A stretch of DNA of 64,000 nt from Gnomoniopsis sp. IMI 355080 (lineage: Eukaryota > Ascomycota > Sordariomycetes > Diaporthales > Gnomoniaceae): assembly GCA_027946555.1 (NCBI GenBank), contig JAPEVC010000038.1:1-64000 (forward strand), written 5' to 3'. Made by a program: the position numbers and the translations under genes. Within the stretch, counting starts at the first letter, position 1. Each line of letters opens with the position of its first letter. The notes under the pieces were generated by a model that saw only the letters and a program-made list of their open reading frames with translations, was not told the DNA's origin and ran no database searches. Shown here in pieces: positions 47,250-58,377 of the stretch.

Positions 47250-48920
47250 CTATGCTCGAACAAGTCCACTCAAGAATGCAGACCTAGGCTTCTGCAGATC
47301 CTCCAATAAATCCTGCGCCCTTCTTGTCCGCTCAGCGACGACCTTTTCCTCAGCTGCCCATCGCCCGCCTTCTTCCTCAACATTGTTTCCGCTCCACAGG
47401 CCAAACCACCCAGCGGAGGGCTTCTTCCCGCCCGCCTTGGCCTCGTCCTCCTGTTTGGCCATTCGCGCGACCATCGTCCGCCAATTCGACAGTCCCGAGG
47501 CCAGACAATCCCGGCACACCTTTTTGGTGACACGATCCTCTCTGTCTTGCTCGAGGACTTTGTGGAGTTCCTCTTCGGCAAGATCGACGCCTTCTCTAGT
47601 CCAGGCCAGACCATCTTCTTTGGTGGAAGACTGCAGCGTGTACATAATTTCGCCAATGTGTAGGTGTAGCGCTGCTTCTTCGCAGAGCTCCTTACTGTCG
47701 CGAACGGGCGGGGCGGTTCCGTCCGGTGGTGGGGGTGGGTAGTCCGGCGGTTTGATAAAAGCAAGAATCTTCTGAAAAGCGCTTTTGTTTGGTGGTTGGT
47801 GAAATTGGAACTCGTAATCAGCGGCTTTTGTCTTAGATGGGAGATTTCGGCGTGCCTGGAGGATGGAGATGAGGATTGGTAGTGCGGCGGAAACGTCTTC
47901 GTGTCGTGCTTTGAATGTTGCTAGTGCCGTCAGAGACGTCAGCAGGTTTTCCGAGGGCTTCTTCTCTGCTTTTGAGTTGAGAACCGCGGTCTTTGGATCG
48001 AGAAGGAAGGGCGCGCCGGGCGTGTGGATCTCCTCAATGGCCAGGTTGAGTGCGCCCTCGTACATGACCGCCGCCGGAGCCAACCGGCCCTTGTTCTCGA
48101 GCCAGTTGGCATAAGAGAGCGTGGCATCTATCCTTTGCTTGGATGTGAGGCCCTCGGTAGCGAGTAGCTTATTATATATTTCGTCGGGATCGGGAAAGCC
48201 GGACGGCACGCAGTCCTCCTCTCGCGGTGGTGATTCGGATCCGGGGGGAACCGGCTTTGGAAAGGGGTTCGATGGGCCCCTGACAACGTCCTGAGGAAAG
48301 ACGATACCCCTTGTCTTGTCAAGCACATAGCCTTCCACATGCTCTGCAGCCTGGCAACATAAGAGTAGCGCCTCAACGTAGCCTCTCCTCCACGGCTCAG
48401 ACATGCCTGATATATCCTTGGCCCCGGGCGGCCCATCCTTGACGTCCCTCAATCCCTGTCCATCCTTGCTTGGATTCTCCAGCCTTTCCAGTACATCCTG
48501 CAACATCTGTACATATAACACCCATCTCTCTATTGCAACGTCCGTCCGGAACCTCTCAGCGTCCACGCCGCGCTTCAGCCATCGCGAGCGAAAAGTCCAC
48601 TCATGCGGCGTGGGATATCGGTGTTCCATCCACTCCTGCTGCACCACAAAGCCGCCCACCGCGACGAAAAAGACTATGGTCCAGATATACACGGTGAACT
48701 TCATGGCGAGCCCGACCTCATGCTTGATGCGCTCGGTAGTGATGCGACGCCATTGTTGGTGGCTGCCGCTGACGCGAGAGGGAATGGCGAGGAATGGGAG
48801 CTGTGGGCGCGAGGAGAAAGTCGTCGAGTTGTAGGAAAAGTGGCGGATGGTTGTGTCGGCGGAGCGCGTACGGATGAGGTCCCGTAGGAGTTGTTGGCGG
48901 AGGAGAAGGCGTGAGCGCAT
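47250..48920 (-). CDS. Mitochondrial inner-membrane TPR-like protein, probable Mgr3 homologue
   Basis: Mgr3 is an adaptor of the i-AAA protease in yeast. Single exon, 556 aa from ATG 48920 (MRSRLLLRQQLLRDL). The first ~45 residues are rich in Arg, Leu and Ser and lack acidic stretches, as in a matrix-targeting peptide. One membrane span (VYIWTIVFFVAVGGFVV, about 77-93) is followed by a large soluble part with helical repeats typical of TPR proteins (SYANWLENKGRLAPAAVMY, ALNLAIEE, AALHLHIGEIMYTL, GVDLAEEELHKVLEQ). Upstream non-ATG codons extend the frame but the later ATG gives a better presequence. The 5' end of this gene is duplicated at 62002-62128. The Mgr3 name is from overall layout, not a precise motif. 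Confidence 0.72.
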   Translation of the reverse strand: MRSRLLLRQQLLRDLIRTRSADTTIRHFSYNSTTFSSRPQLPFLAIPSRVSGSHQQWRRITTERIKHEVGLAMKFTVYIWTIVFFVAVGGFVVQQEWMEHRYPTPHEWTFRSRWLKRGVDAERFRTDVAIERWVLYVQMLQDVLERLENPSKDGQGLRDVKDGPPGAKDISGMSEPWRRGYVEALLLCCQAAEHVEGYVLDKTRGIVFPQDVVRGPSNPFPKPVPPGSESPPREEDCVPSGFPDPDEIYNKLLATEGLTSKQRIDATLSYANWLENKGRLAPAAVMYEGALNLAIEEIHTPGAPFLLDPKTAVLNSKAEKKPSENLLTSLTALATFKARHEDVSAALPILISILQARRNLPSKTKAADYEFQFHQPPNKSAFQKILAFIKPPDYPPPPPDGTAPPVRDSKELCEEAALHLHIGEIMYTLQSSTKEDGLAWTREGVDLAEEELHKVLEQDREDRVTKKVCRDCLASGLSNWRTMVARMAKQEDEAKAGGKKPSAGWFGLWSGNNVEEEGGRWAAEEKVVAERTRRAQDLLEDLQKPRSAFLSGLVRA

Positions 48921-50005
48921 CTTGACGGGATGGCTCCGGGCCGGAGGAGGTTGAGTATGAGTATCTTTGTGTCGCACTCGTAGTGCTGTGGGTGGATCAT
49001 CGCACTGCCTTCAAAGGCATCATTTGAACATGTTTGCTGGCTGGGAGTTGGATCGTGGCGGCACAATTAGCGAGGTGTGAACACGCGAACTGAAAATCTT
49101 CTGTAGTTGCTTCCTTTCTCGAAAGTGAAGAATGGTCGTCCCGTGGCTGACATAAGCGGGGTCATGACGGGGGATGTCCTTGCAAGCATTGTCGGGGTGG
49201 GGCGTGCTCTACAACCCCACAGCAACTCCCGGCGATATCAACGTCTACTTCACGAAGAACGTCAACTAACTGCGGCCAATATACTCAGCTGAGGCTCCTT
49301 TGTTGGTTACACACCAGCACGAATTGGGCAATACAATTTGTCAAATATGATGGAGGTTTGAATCATGTCTACCTCCCTTTGCTGTGATCGCCCATTCAAG
49401 CCGCGCCTTCCTCCGGTATGTGTGTGTGTGCAGTGTGGTCGGCTAGCCAAGCTGGCGCATCATGTGCCTTGAAAGAGCGCCAACGATTCGTCGCCTTTGT
49501 TGCACTGAACCTGTGATCTGATAGGCAGCCTACCACACTCTCCAGATATATCACCTCGCCGCGGGCCCCCGGGCTCACTTTTTGGGTAAGTCAGACTGTG
49601 AACTGTGAATTTGCAGCATGCTACCCGTGAGCGAGGTGTTGAGTTGTCTTGCTCGTGGCTAGTCGCCATCCACGTCATACCAAAGCACAGGGTGTTCCTC
49701 TCCCTCTCACTCTCTCTCTTTCTCTCTACCTCGCCCTTGTTGTGACGGGAGTTGACGATGGTGGTTGCACAACTTGCAATTGAGTTGAACTAGACAGCAC
49801 TTTCCCGCCCCTCCATCTCACAACAGTCGAGCTCATGCCGTTCATGCATAGCATATGCGGGGATAAGGTTTTCTTCTATTACGTGTTGTCTCCTGCATCT
49901 CTGCGGCTTTGCCTACCTTTGATCCTAAATTCTCGGCCTGCACTCGGTCTGGATATCTAGGAAGCCCACTCGATACGACATTGCTCGGTGGGAGCCCCCA
50001 ACGAT
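48921..50005. other. Spacer with CT-rich leader
   Basis: About 1.1 kb between divergent genes. A long CT-rich stretch at about 49698-49732 suggests a promoter or leader for the downstream plus-strand gene. No gene was seen. Confidence 0.5.
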
Positions 50006-51399
50006 ATGGACACGACCACTTCGAACACAAGCAAACCCTTCATTTCTAGCTGGTCCTCCCATCCCATACCCAACTTCTCACTATCTGCCTCAGGCCTTCT
50101 TGTCTTAGCCGACCTGAATACCATTGCCCAGCGTACCGTTCTCCGCGGGGGCTCCTCCTGGCTGGATTCTCTCGTCCTTGCTCCAGGCTTGCACTACCAG
50201 CAAGCAGCTGATGACCTGACCCGCGGCGACAATGCACAGATCCTAAATGCAGTGGAGATAGACCACGACGGAAGGCCCACGGCACATCGGATCGTAAATC
50301 AAGCTGTCGTGAGTTATGTGCTGCGTATTGCAGAGGACGGCAAGACGGTGGTGTTGGATGTCGGTGAGCTTGGTGTGAAGAAGGGGAGTTGGGGGATGCG
50401 ACGACGACAAAATGCCATGGGGAGAGGTGGACAAAGGGCCATGCTATATGGAGGACCGCAGGACTTGGACGAGGGTCTGGACCTGGTCGCGCACTTGTTG
50501 TATGTTGCCAGCCCCGTGCTGACGTGCGTGGCTATCGCCTTTGTGGTACTGTTGAAGGACTGTGAGTGTCCTCTGGCCCCGTGGGGCTGCGTTTGAATCT
50601 CGAGGATGACTAGAAGCAAAGGCTGACAATATGCATAGGGTGGGCTCTGGCCATCATTGTTGTGTTGATGATTTCCCGGGTCCTCAATATCATCGTAATC
50701 AAGTCGCGCTCAAAGCCCAAGCCCCCAGAACTCCCAAAGCCTTTCTCCTTCCCCGACAGCCTCTCGCCAGCTCCGCGGATCACACAGTACACCATCACAC
50801 TCAACCCAACCACAGCTGTCATTCTCCGCGGCCTGTCGTCAGACCTGTATGCACTCACTACTACAGTCTGGCTGCGCCCCAAGACCCACATTGATGGCTA
50901 CATGGAGGCCATCGCCAAGGTGCTGGTCTATAACGTCGCAGCAGTCAGCGGCAACGCGACACAAGCGGGCAATATTGTGCTGCTAGCGTTACTGGTTGTC
51001 AGCGCTGGGTTGTTGGCGCTAAGCAATGCACGGCAACCGGGGCTTCTGAATGGTGGGCGCACTGTTGCGCCGAGTCCGGGTGAGAAGGGAAACCAGAATG
51101 GCCGAACCTGGCCTCGGGCTGATAATTACGGTCATGGTGATGGTGGTCGTGGTGGTCGTGGTTGTGGCGGCGGCGGCGTTGGTAGTGTTGCCCATCCCAG
51201 TAGCGTGGCGAACAGTGGAAGAGATACGGAGAGCTGGCCCGGCACGAGCGATTTGAGTAGCATGGAAGAATCACTGGAAAAGAGTCCAGTTGTAGGCGGC
51301 ACGAGGAGGACCTTCTCATCTGACGACTCGCTCGAGTACGAGTTGCGGTTAGACACGAGGGCGGGGACAGTTGAAGTTACTGCACTTAGGGGCAGATAG
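50006..51399 (+). CDS. Predicted multi-span membrane protein, unknown function
   Basis: Two exons: 50006-50561 and 50639-51399, with a 77-bp intron; 438 aa. It starts at ATG 50006 (MDTTTSNTSKPFISSW). Membrane segments are predicted at ASPVLTCVAIAFVVLL, immediately after splicing at WWALAIIVVLMISRVLNIIVI, and at AGNIVLLALLVVSAGLLAL. Between them is a soluble domain containing QYTITLNPTTAVILRGL and TTVWLRPKTHIDGYMEAI. The tail is Gly/Ser-rich and disordered, with a short repeat-like GDGGRGGRGCGGGG stretch. I recognise no domain; it looks like a conserved fungal integral membrane protein. The splice join in the middle of a membrane region is supported by frame and hydrophobicity. Confidence 0.72.
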
Positions 51400-53957
51400 A
51401 GTCGCGCACCATCGGAGGATTTTGTGAATTAGATCGCTGGGCTTTTGTTGATTTTGTATTGCACAGGCAAGACGCATATAGCATCAGCATTCAATAGAAG
51501 CGTGGATGAAAAGGTGTCTTATGTGGCCTTATTAGGTTCTTTCATTGCTTGAGCTACAGATATCCCTCTCTACCGTTAGATTCAACCCATATAGGAAGAC
51601 ATGCATACTTTTGAAAATTCCAGCCTCTCAGCCTCGGTCGTGCTCTTCAAGACTTACAGCTTCCACATCTAGCTATTCCACAAAGGATGAAGGCTTGCTT
51701 CCGGATGCCTCCAGTCTGCAGAGTACCTGCGCATCCAAGATAACTATGTACATACCTCACTTACACGTCACCAGGGCAACAAGACAACACACCTCCCTAA
51801 GTACCCACTGACCTCTTTGGACGAAATAAATGACTTTTGGCAAATGACACCAGTATTTGCCATTCAAACTATTATTACTTCAAATTCAGGGTGTTAGAGA
51901 AGCATGTTTATGTCGATCCTGTGTAAAATAAATATAGCCTGGCCTCAGACTCTTGGCTGTGTAAGTATCACAGAGTATTGGACATGCACAGGGTGGGGCC
52001 ACAACCTAGGCACCTAAGTAGGCAGGACTTAATTTATTGCAGGGCCTGCCCTGCTGGACACTAATGCTGTGCATGAGCCAGCTACGAGCTGCACTACTGT
52101 AAGTAGGGCAGGTAGGCCAGTAGATCAGTAGATTAGTAGTCCTCTACTGCATATTACCACACACTCTACCGCTCAAATCTCCACTCATTACCTACTAGCC
52201 TACACTAGCATGCAGATTATCAATTGGCATCGACATTTTGTGTCTTTCGGTCTCACAGAAGCAACCAACTGTCACCCACATCACCCTCAACTAGCTGCTC
52301 TCTACAACCTCCTACTTTTCCTCCGTCGTCGCTTCTAAGTATTCACATGGTGGCACTCGTGGCTGCCCTGCCTATTTCTCAGCCTGTCAGCCTGTCCATA
52401 AATAACCATCAGTCATTATCTATTTCAAGGCAATGATGATGAGCACCGAAGCCGTGGTGATCATTCTCAATATGGTCTGGGGATTGAGCCGCTCCATTGA
52501 AATGCCCTCGCGTCGAGATTATTACCCGTATTATCCTGGTGGCAGCGGTTGACACAAATACCCATGTTTCGATACTCGACAGTTACGCGAATGTCTCAAC
52601 CGGCTGGGCGAGCTTTTTCCCAAGCCACAATGACTGATTGAGGTCGCAGACAGCAGACTAGCCAAGCCATCCGACCATCCGGCCATCTGCTGCATCCTGT
52701 TTATTTCCTTTTCCTTCGGCCTGACTGTCGCTCACAGTTTGCTCGCCGAAAGGTTCCGGGAGAATTGGTTGTCCAACTGCGAATTACTACTCCATCCGAT
52801 AAGTCTGGATCAACATGCTAACAGGGCATCTTCTCGTGACGCGCCCCCCCCCCCCAACTCGGGATACTGCGTCTGCAGAGGGGCTCACGAAGCATGCATC
52901 TCGGGTCGAGGCAAAAGACGCCCTTTGCGCGCAAAGCCAGCCCGCCACTTCCTGCATTCCGCCCTCGCCGCCTCTGTCAGGATTCGGCCGTGCAGCAGTC
53001 CTGCAGATGGACGGACGACTTGCTTTTCTCAGCTTTTCTAGTCTCTTTTTTTTTGTTCGGAGTCGGCCATGCCCTTTGTGGCGAACAGGCCAGCCATGTG
53101 GCAGCCCAGGAGCTGCAACAACCTTGTGCTGCACCCGCCTGCGTCTGGACTATCTCGAGTCAGCGCTCCCTCTCGGCAGCGTAACGCGTGTCGCCTCGAC
53201 GCCATCGCTAGCCTTCTGGGAGCCGTGTCAAACTGTCTTGCCTGGGCAAGAGGTCCCTGACGTCGCGGCTGATGAAGTAGGTACATCAAATTTTGGGACT
53301 CAAGCCTCATGGGAGCCGGTGCGGGCACAGTGTGCTTGTGTCTCGCGATCTCGAACATGTCAAGCATGCTCCCCAATTCATTGGGCTGACGTCGGAAGAC
53401 ACAGTGTCTTTCGAGGTGTGTTTCAGTCGAACCTGCTGGCTTTGCAGATTGTTATTTACTGACCCTTTGTTGGTGTCACTGCATAAGGAGACGACGCCAG
53501 GAGCCCGCTTGCATTTTCTCTTTCTCGTTTCAGTCGTGCGGTCTCCCAAGACCACTTCTTGACCAAAGCACTCAACCGAGCCCCTTGTCCAGGTTTCTCT
53601 CGTCAGACCTTCACCCGGTTTGTCCTCCTCCACCTGGTCGACGGGCGTGTTTTGCATGACCGTCTTTAATATCAAGCTTCTATCTGAGTTGTCCAAGCCC
53701 TAGCTGGGAGCGTGCATCGTCACACAAGATAGACTTCTCAACTGCCGCACCAACTTAGCATCGGGAAGCGACCTACCCTGTCATTTGGCCTCAGGCGTTC
53801 TGTGCGACAGGTCGTATCAAGTTTGTCGAAGCCAATTTCTTCCGTCGAGGACAACAACCCGAGTGGATCAAAGTGGCTTGTCTGTGTGCTCACCCGTGGT
53901 GCCTTTTATTCCCCACGGCCGTCTTGATTGTCGTCCGAGCGGCCCGTCGAAGTCAGG
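51400..53957. other. Long spacer upstream of disordered fungal protein gene
   Basis: About 2.6 kb. Overlapping open frames on both strands at 52739-53696 reflect GC-rich composition and show no motif. A run of 12 C lies at 52844-52855. The next gene's leader is probably at the right end. Confidence 0.45.
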
Positions 53958-56432
53958 ATGGATAAGTTTGCCAACGCAATGATGCAGAACCTCCCAGAGA
54001 TGCTTGCCCGGGATCTCGCAGAACAGGAAGGTGTTTTCTTGGCCAGAAGCATGACTTCAGGGGGTCCTTCGGCCGGCCTAGCCTCTGGAAACCAACCACC
54101 GAGTCTCCCACAGCGCAATCCCAGTCGCGAGTTGCACAGGTTGTACCAAGTGGCTCCAGAGACGTTCTTGTGCTCGCTGAGGCAAGACAGCGTGGAGAGC
54201 GCCTGGCGGTCTGAACGCGAGGCCATTCTTAAAAGCACTGCGTACGCCGCATCCCATCCCTCTTTCCGGGCCCCGAAGCGGGACCACATGTCGGCGAGCA
54301 AGCATTTCCATATGAACAAGGAAACAGAACAGGATTCGAGAAGGCTTTTTCTTAATGGCCTTGACGAGGGTTGGGGAAGTGATTCGTCGGCGGACCTCGA
54401 AGCTGGACTCTCGTCACCATCCGTCCGGACCCGGAAGCAGTCCATCACTACAGCAGCAACATCGGTTGACTTTCCGCCATACTCTGGAGAAAAGAGCCCA
54501 GAATCCCACCCAGCAGGGCATGAATTAGCGGCAGGATGCCCTGTTGGGAGTCAACCCATAGGAGTTCAATCTGCAACAGACTATCTCGCAGAGGGCTATC
54601 CCATACGAGGGAGTTCCAAAGAAGCCCTTATCCACAACCCTGGAAGTCGTGCTGCCTGGCATGTGAGGAGTGACGCTGGAAACTGGGTCGACTTTCAGGA
54701 GCATGAAAACATGCGGTCAGAGTTCAGATTGCCAGAGTATAGTCCAGGAGTCGAATCGTCCAACCATTTTTATGAGCCGGACCACCCACTCCCCACCCAA
54801 TCCACAACATTTGCAATGGGCAACGACATAAAGCCTTCGCTGCAATCTCACGGCGTACCTGAAAGACGGTCCTCACTGAGCCATCAGGTAACCAAGATCA
54901 ATATGAGCGAGATTGTAGACTCGTCAAAGAGACCGATCCACAATGTGTCTGAGGAGATACCCTCGCAACTGTTGTTGCCGTCACCACCACCCTCGCCGCG
55001 CCAATTCCCATCTTACTATTCTTCTCAACGCGATTGGAACAAGACTGAAGCTGCTTTGGCTCCGGTTGTTCCTACTGGGCGTCATCAGCCTCGTCAAGAC
55101 CTTCAGCTCGATGTATCTTCCATTCCACCTGATGAGCTGTCCCTTCCCCCACTTTCGACCACAGAAACCAACCCTCACGACCGCACTTTCTCGCTTGGAT
55201 CACAGCAACAACCAAGTTTGCACTCAAAGCCTCGCAAATCGCACAGCTTCACCAGATTGCCGCGCCGCAACGTCCATCACTGGCTGGAGTCAAACAGCAG
55301 AGCCCGACGGCATTCTCCCCCTCCCCCTCTGCCCGTGACTTCACCCATCGCCATGTCTCCCACAAGCTCTGTCCGCGTCTCAGGCCACATCCTCGAAGCT
55401 CTGCGCATCAACGTTCAGAATTTTCCCGATACGATGCTCCGCACCTCTTCAGTCACCATTGGCCAGATTCGCGACTATTCGCACAAGTTAAAGCGCTCAA
55501 ATGCTACACGTCAGCTTGTTCCCAACCGCGAGAGTGACGAGCATGTGATAGTTGCTTCAGATACTCCCACTCCGCCAACCTCACCGTCTCTTGGCCGCAA
55601 AGGCTCTCTTGGCAACCTTAAGATTATGAGTTCTCTGCGTGGCAAGTTCTCCCGCTTCAACACTTCTGCCTCTGCCTCCAGCATCAACGAACAAGCTGAA
55701 ACCCATTGGTCTCCAATCGACGACGCCACATCTGCGAATGCACAATGCGATTCGCCTTCCTTCCGCCCATCCGCAGCTCGCGATGCAGCCTGCATAAATG
55801 CACTCCGCTGTGTTCTCCCTCACGGTACCCCGTATCTCCTGGACGCCTTGTACGCCCACATTATCGCCTACAACTACATCGACTCTGTTTGTGGCTCTTT
55901 ACCCCATCCCCAACAGAACGGCTCAGCTCCCCAGTTGCGCACTCGACCGTCCCAGAACTTCAACCTTCCTTCAGGCGTCACTAGCCTCGCCGACCTGAGG
56001 GTGCAGGAGAATGTTTCTGAGACGATTGTGCGGGAATTTCAGGACGACGTCGCCAGTGTTACGTCAAGATCTGTGGTGCCCAGCAAGGCCGCGTCGCTGC
56101 TCGGGCTCGGCTCTACCAATATGAGCAACCCTATCAAACCGATTTCGGGATATAGTGGCGGTCGTGACAACAAGCTCAGCAGGACGTCACCTCCAGGAGC
56201 CTCCAAAGGCCACTATCTTGAGTCGGATGCAGCTATGCGAAGCCTGCGTGAAGACATTGCTCACAACATCTACCGCCTGGTCGAGACGGTCAAGACCTCA
56301 CCTACCGCTGAGGACGTTGACACAGAGGAAGCTCAGGACGGCAACATTGTTCCCAACGGCAAGCGGCTGGACGAGATGCTGATGCGCGCCTTGAGCGAGC
56401 TTGTGCGCTGTTACGAGGAGCTCAGCTTCTAA
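53958..56432 (+). CDS. Large, mostly disordered fungal protein, unknown function
   Basis: Single exon, 824 aa from ATG 53958 (MDKFANAMMQNLPEMLA). The first ~480 residues are Ser/Pro-rich and disordered (e.g. LLLPSPPPSPRQFPSYYSSQ, RRHSPPPPLPVTSP). A better-ordered C-terminal half includes VSGHILEALRINVQNFPDT, a segment with LRCVLPHGTPYLLDALYAHI then AYNYIDSVCGSL, and an end with SLREDIAHNIYRLVETV and ALSELVRCYEELSF. This C-terminal part looks conserved and helical. The 'TPYLLDALYAHIIAYNYI' stretch suggests a structured core. I know no function; the length of the frame and codon-like composition make it a real gene. Confidence 0.8.
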   Translation: MDKFANAMMQNLPEMLARDLAEQEGVFLARSMTSGGPSAGLASGNQPPSLPQRNPSRELHRLYQVAPETFLCSLRQDSVESAWRSEREAILKSTAYAASHPSFRAPKRDHMSASKHFHMNKETEQDSRRLFLNGLDEGWGSDSSADLEAGLSSPSVRTRKQSITTAATSVDFPPYSGEKSPESHPAGHELAAGCPVGSQPIGVQSATDYLAEGYPIRGSSKEALIHNPGSRAAWHVRSDAGNWVDFQEHENMRSEFRLPEYSPGVESSNHFYEPDHPLPTQSTTFAMGNDIKPSLQSHGVPERRSSLSHQVTKINMSEIVDSSKRPIHNVSEEIPSQLLLPSPPPSPRQFPSYYSSQRDWNKTEAALAPVVPTGRHQPRQDLQLDVSSIPPDELSLPPLSTTETNPHDRTFSLGSQQQPSLHSKPRKSHSFTRLPRRNVHHWLESNSRARRHSPPPPLPVTSPIAMSPTSSVRVSGHILEALRINVQNFPDTMLRTSSVTIGQIRDYSHKLKRSNATRQLVPNRESDEHVIVASDTPTPPTSPSLGRKGSLGNLKIMSSLRGKFSRFNTSASASSINEQAETHWSPIDDATSANAQCDSPSFRPSAARDAACINALRCVLPHGTPYLLDALYAHIIAYNYIDSVCGSLPHPQQNGSAPQLRTRPSQNFNLPSGVTSLADLRVQENVSETIVREFQDDVASVTSRSVVPSKAASLLGLGSTNMSNPIKPISGYSGGRDNKLSRTSPPGASKGHYLESDAAMRSLREDIAHNIYRLVETVKTSPTAEDVDTEEAQDGNIVPNGKRLDEMLMRALSELVRCYEELSF

Positions 56433-58377
56433 CATGTTCTTTAAGCTTGAGCATGCGCGTCAACCCTCCTCCCCTAGGTTCTATCTGCCGCACATGATGG
56501 CTTGTGACAATACTATGACTTGAGCACCAAACTCCTGGGCCTTCGTAAGAAACCTGGAAGACCTCATTTCAGCATCACAGTTTCGAATACGGCATGGGTC
56601 TGCGATTTCCGCCCTCACCTCACTGGATTCTTGTGGATGCCACAACTCTTTGCAACTTTGGCGTTACTTCAAGTTCCTGTAAGCTCCCCACCACTCTAAG
56701 GAGACTCGGCTCAGTTCGCACGATTGATTTCCCAACATTTTTCCGTTTTCGTTTTGGCAGCCCACCTACCTTCTCGGCCAATACAGTCACAATATGGACA
56801 CAGCATATCTACTACACCAGCAGTTAGAACTTTCCCAGCATCATTACTCTTGCTTACAGGCCATCGGATCGTCACAACCTTCAAAGCTGCTTGTGCGGAT
56901 AGGACACCATGGCCCAGTAATAGCAACTACTTTCGAGGCTTCACCCTCGTCGACCTGGTTTAGCACGTATTGGAGTATCTTTTTGCTTTCAATTTCGGCC
57001 GGTTATATCGAGTTTTCGAATTGTTCAATAAGCTTCAGCAAAATGGATTTTTCATTTCGGTTGAGTTTGCCATTTTGCTTCGGGCTGATTTTGCCCTGTC
57101 TTACCGTCGGAGGCAGATGAGGCCGGACGACGAAAGTTTAATGGGCGGCGGGGATTTTACGTTCTCACATCAACATTTGCGTGGATTTGGGACGATTCTG
57201 GAGCATGGAAAATGGTGGGCGATGGTGGATGAGCTTTCCCGGGGTTGGGGGGGGGGGCGGCCCATGGGATTCGACCGCCTTGTTCTGTCGCCCAGCATTT
57301 GACACCCATCCATCTACAACGCCTTAATGCTGCACGACATTTTTCACAAACGCGTCGTCATTGACTCTGCTGGGTGATGAAGAGGCTAGCGTTATCGAAC
57401 GCACATCCTTCTGAGGTTGCCGGCATCTTGGCGAGATGATGGATGATGTTCTCGACGTTATCAAAATCTATAGTCTCTTGAACTTTTGCAGACGACTGAG
57501 GAGGATCACTGTGGATGAATGTGCGTCAGACGAACGGCTGCGTGGGAAGTCGTGATTTGGATCTGGCCCTTTCTTCGTCCTGTGAACAAGCTTTGACGGA
57601 ATTTGGTGATCAGGGGCGGCATCTGGGGCGATAGATACCAGGACCCGTAGGCAGGCACGATGGACAGGCTGCCAACGGGTATTTCAACGGCTCTAGAACG
57701 ATGGAGGGCTCTTCAGAAAGATATCATCCTCATAATACATAAATACCACCCCACGTTCGTTACCTTTATCTATGCTATCAAACCAAACCAAATGGAGTCG
57801 ATACATCCGAGATATCATAGAACATACAATTGCACAGCTTGAAGATTAAATCTGTGGGATCATCAAGGGGTAGAGGAAAAGCGATGGCGGCCTAATCGGC
57901 TTACTGCTCATAACTTACCGGAGGGCTGCGACCCAGACACGCCGAAGAGATAGGCTTTTCATGATGCACGCTATTCTGCTCAAGGACTTCTTGATCTATA
58001 TCTGCCAGTGGAGCTGCTATTGGAGGGCAGCATTAGGTAACTGGTCAGCCGTTTTTGAGGTAGATCGATTTATCCCGCGGAGTTAGACAAGAACGCTTTC
58101 CGCGGCACTCGCGAACATGGCAATTAAAGCCCAGGCTTGCTCTGTACCAAAGGTCAATAAACATAATTTCGGGTCATCATTGGGGCGAGGCCTTCGCAGC
58201 TGGGCAACACGCATCTATTAATTCCTTGCTAAAGCACTAATCCCAGGTATTCAAAATCGCGAATGTAGGCGTGAGGTGGTACCTAGGTAGGTAATGGATG
58301 TATAGCATATCGAAGCTGAACAAGGCCTTAGAAACACCGTGATTTGGGATGAGATCCGTCGGGCTCCACGCAGCAGG
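56433..58377. other. Long spacer between convergent genes
   Basis: About 1.9 kb of 3' flanks. Short frames on both strands at 56594-57302 have no motif. One ACCTAGGT copy lies at 58281-58288. Confidence 0.45.

Noticed and set aside
52739..53696. Several overlapping frames on both strands (up to 215 codons)
   Set aside because: All are explained by GC-rich composition. None has a motif, and they exclude each other.
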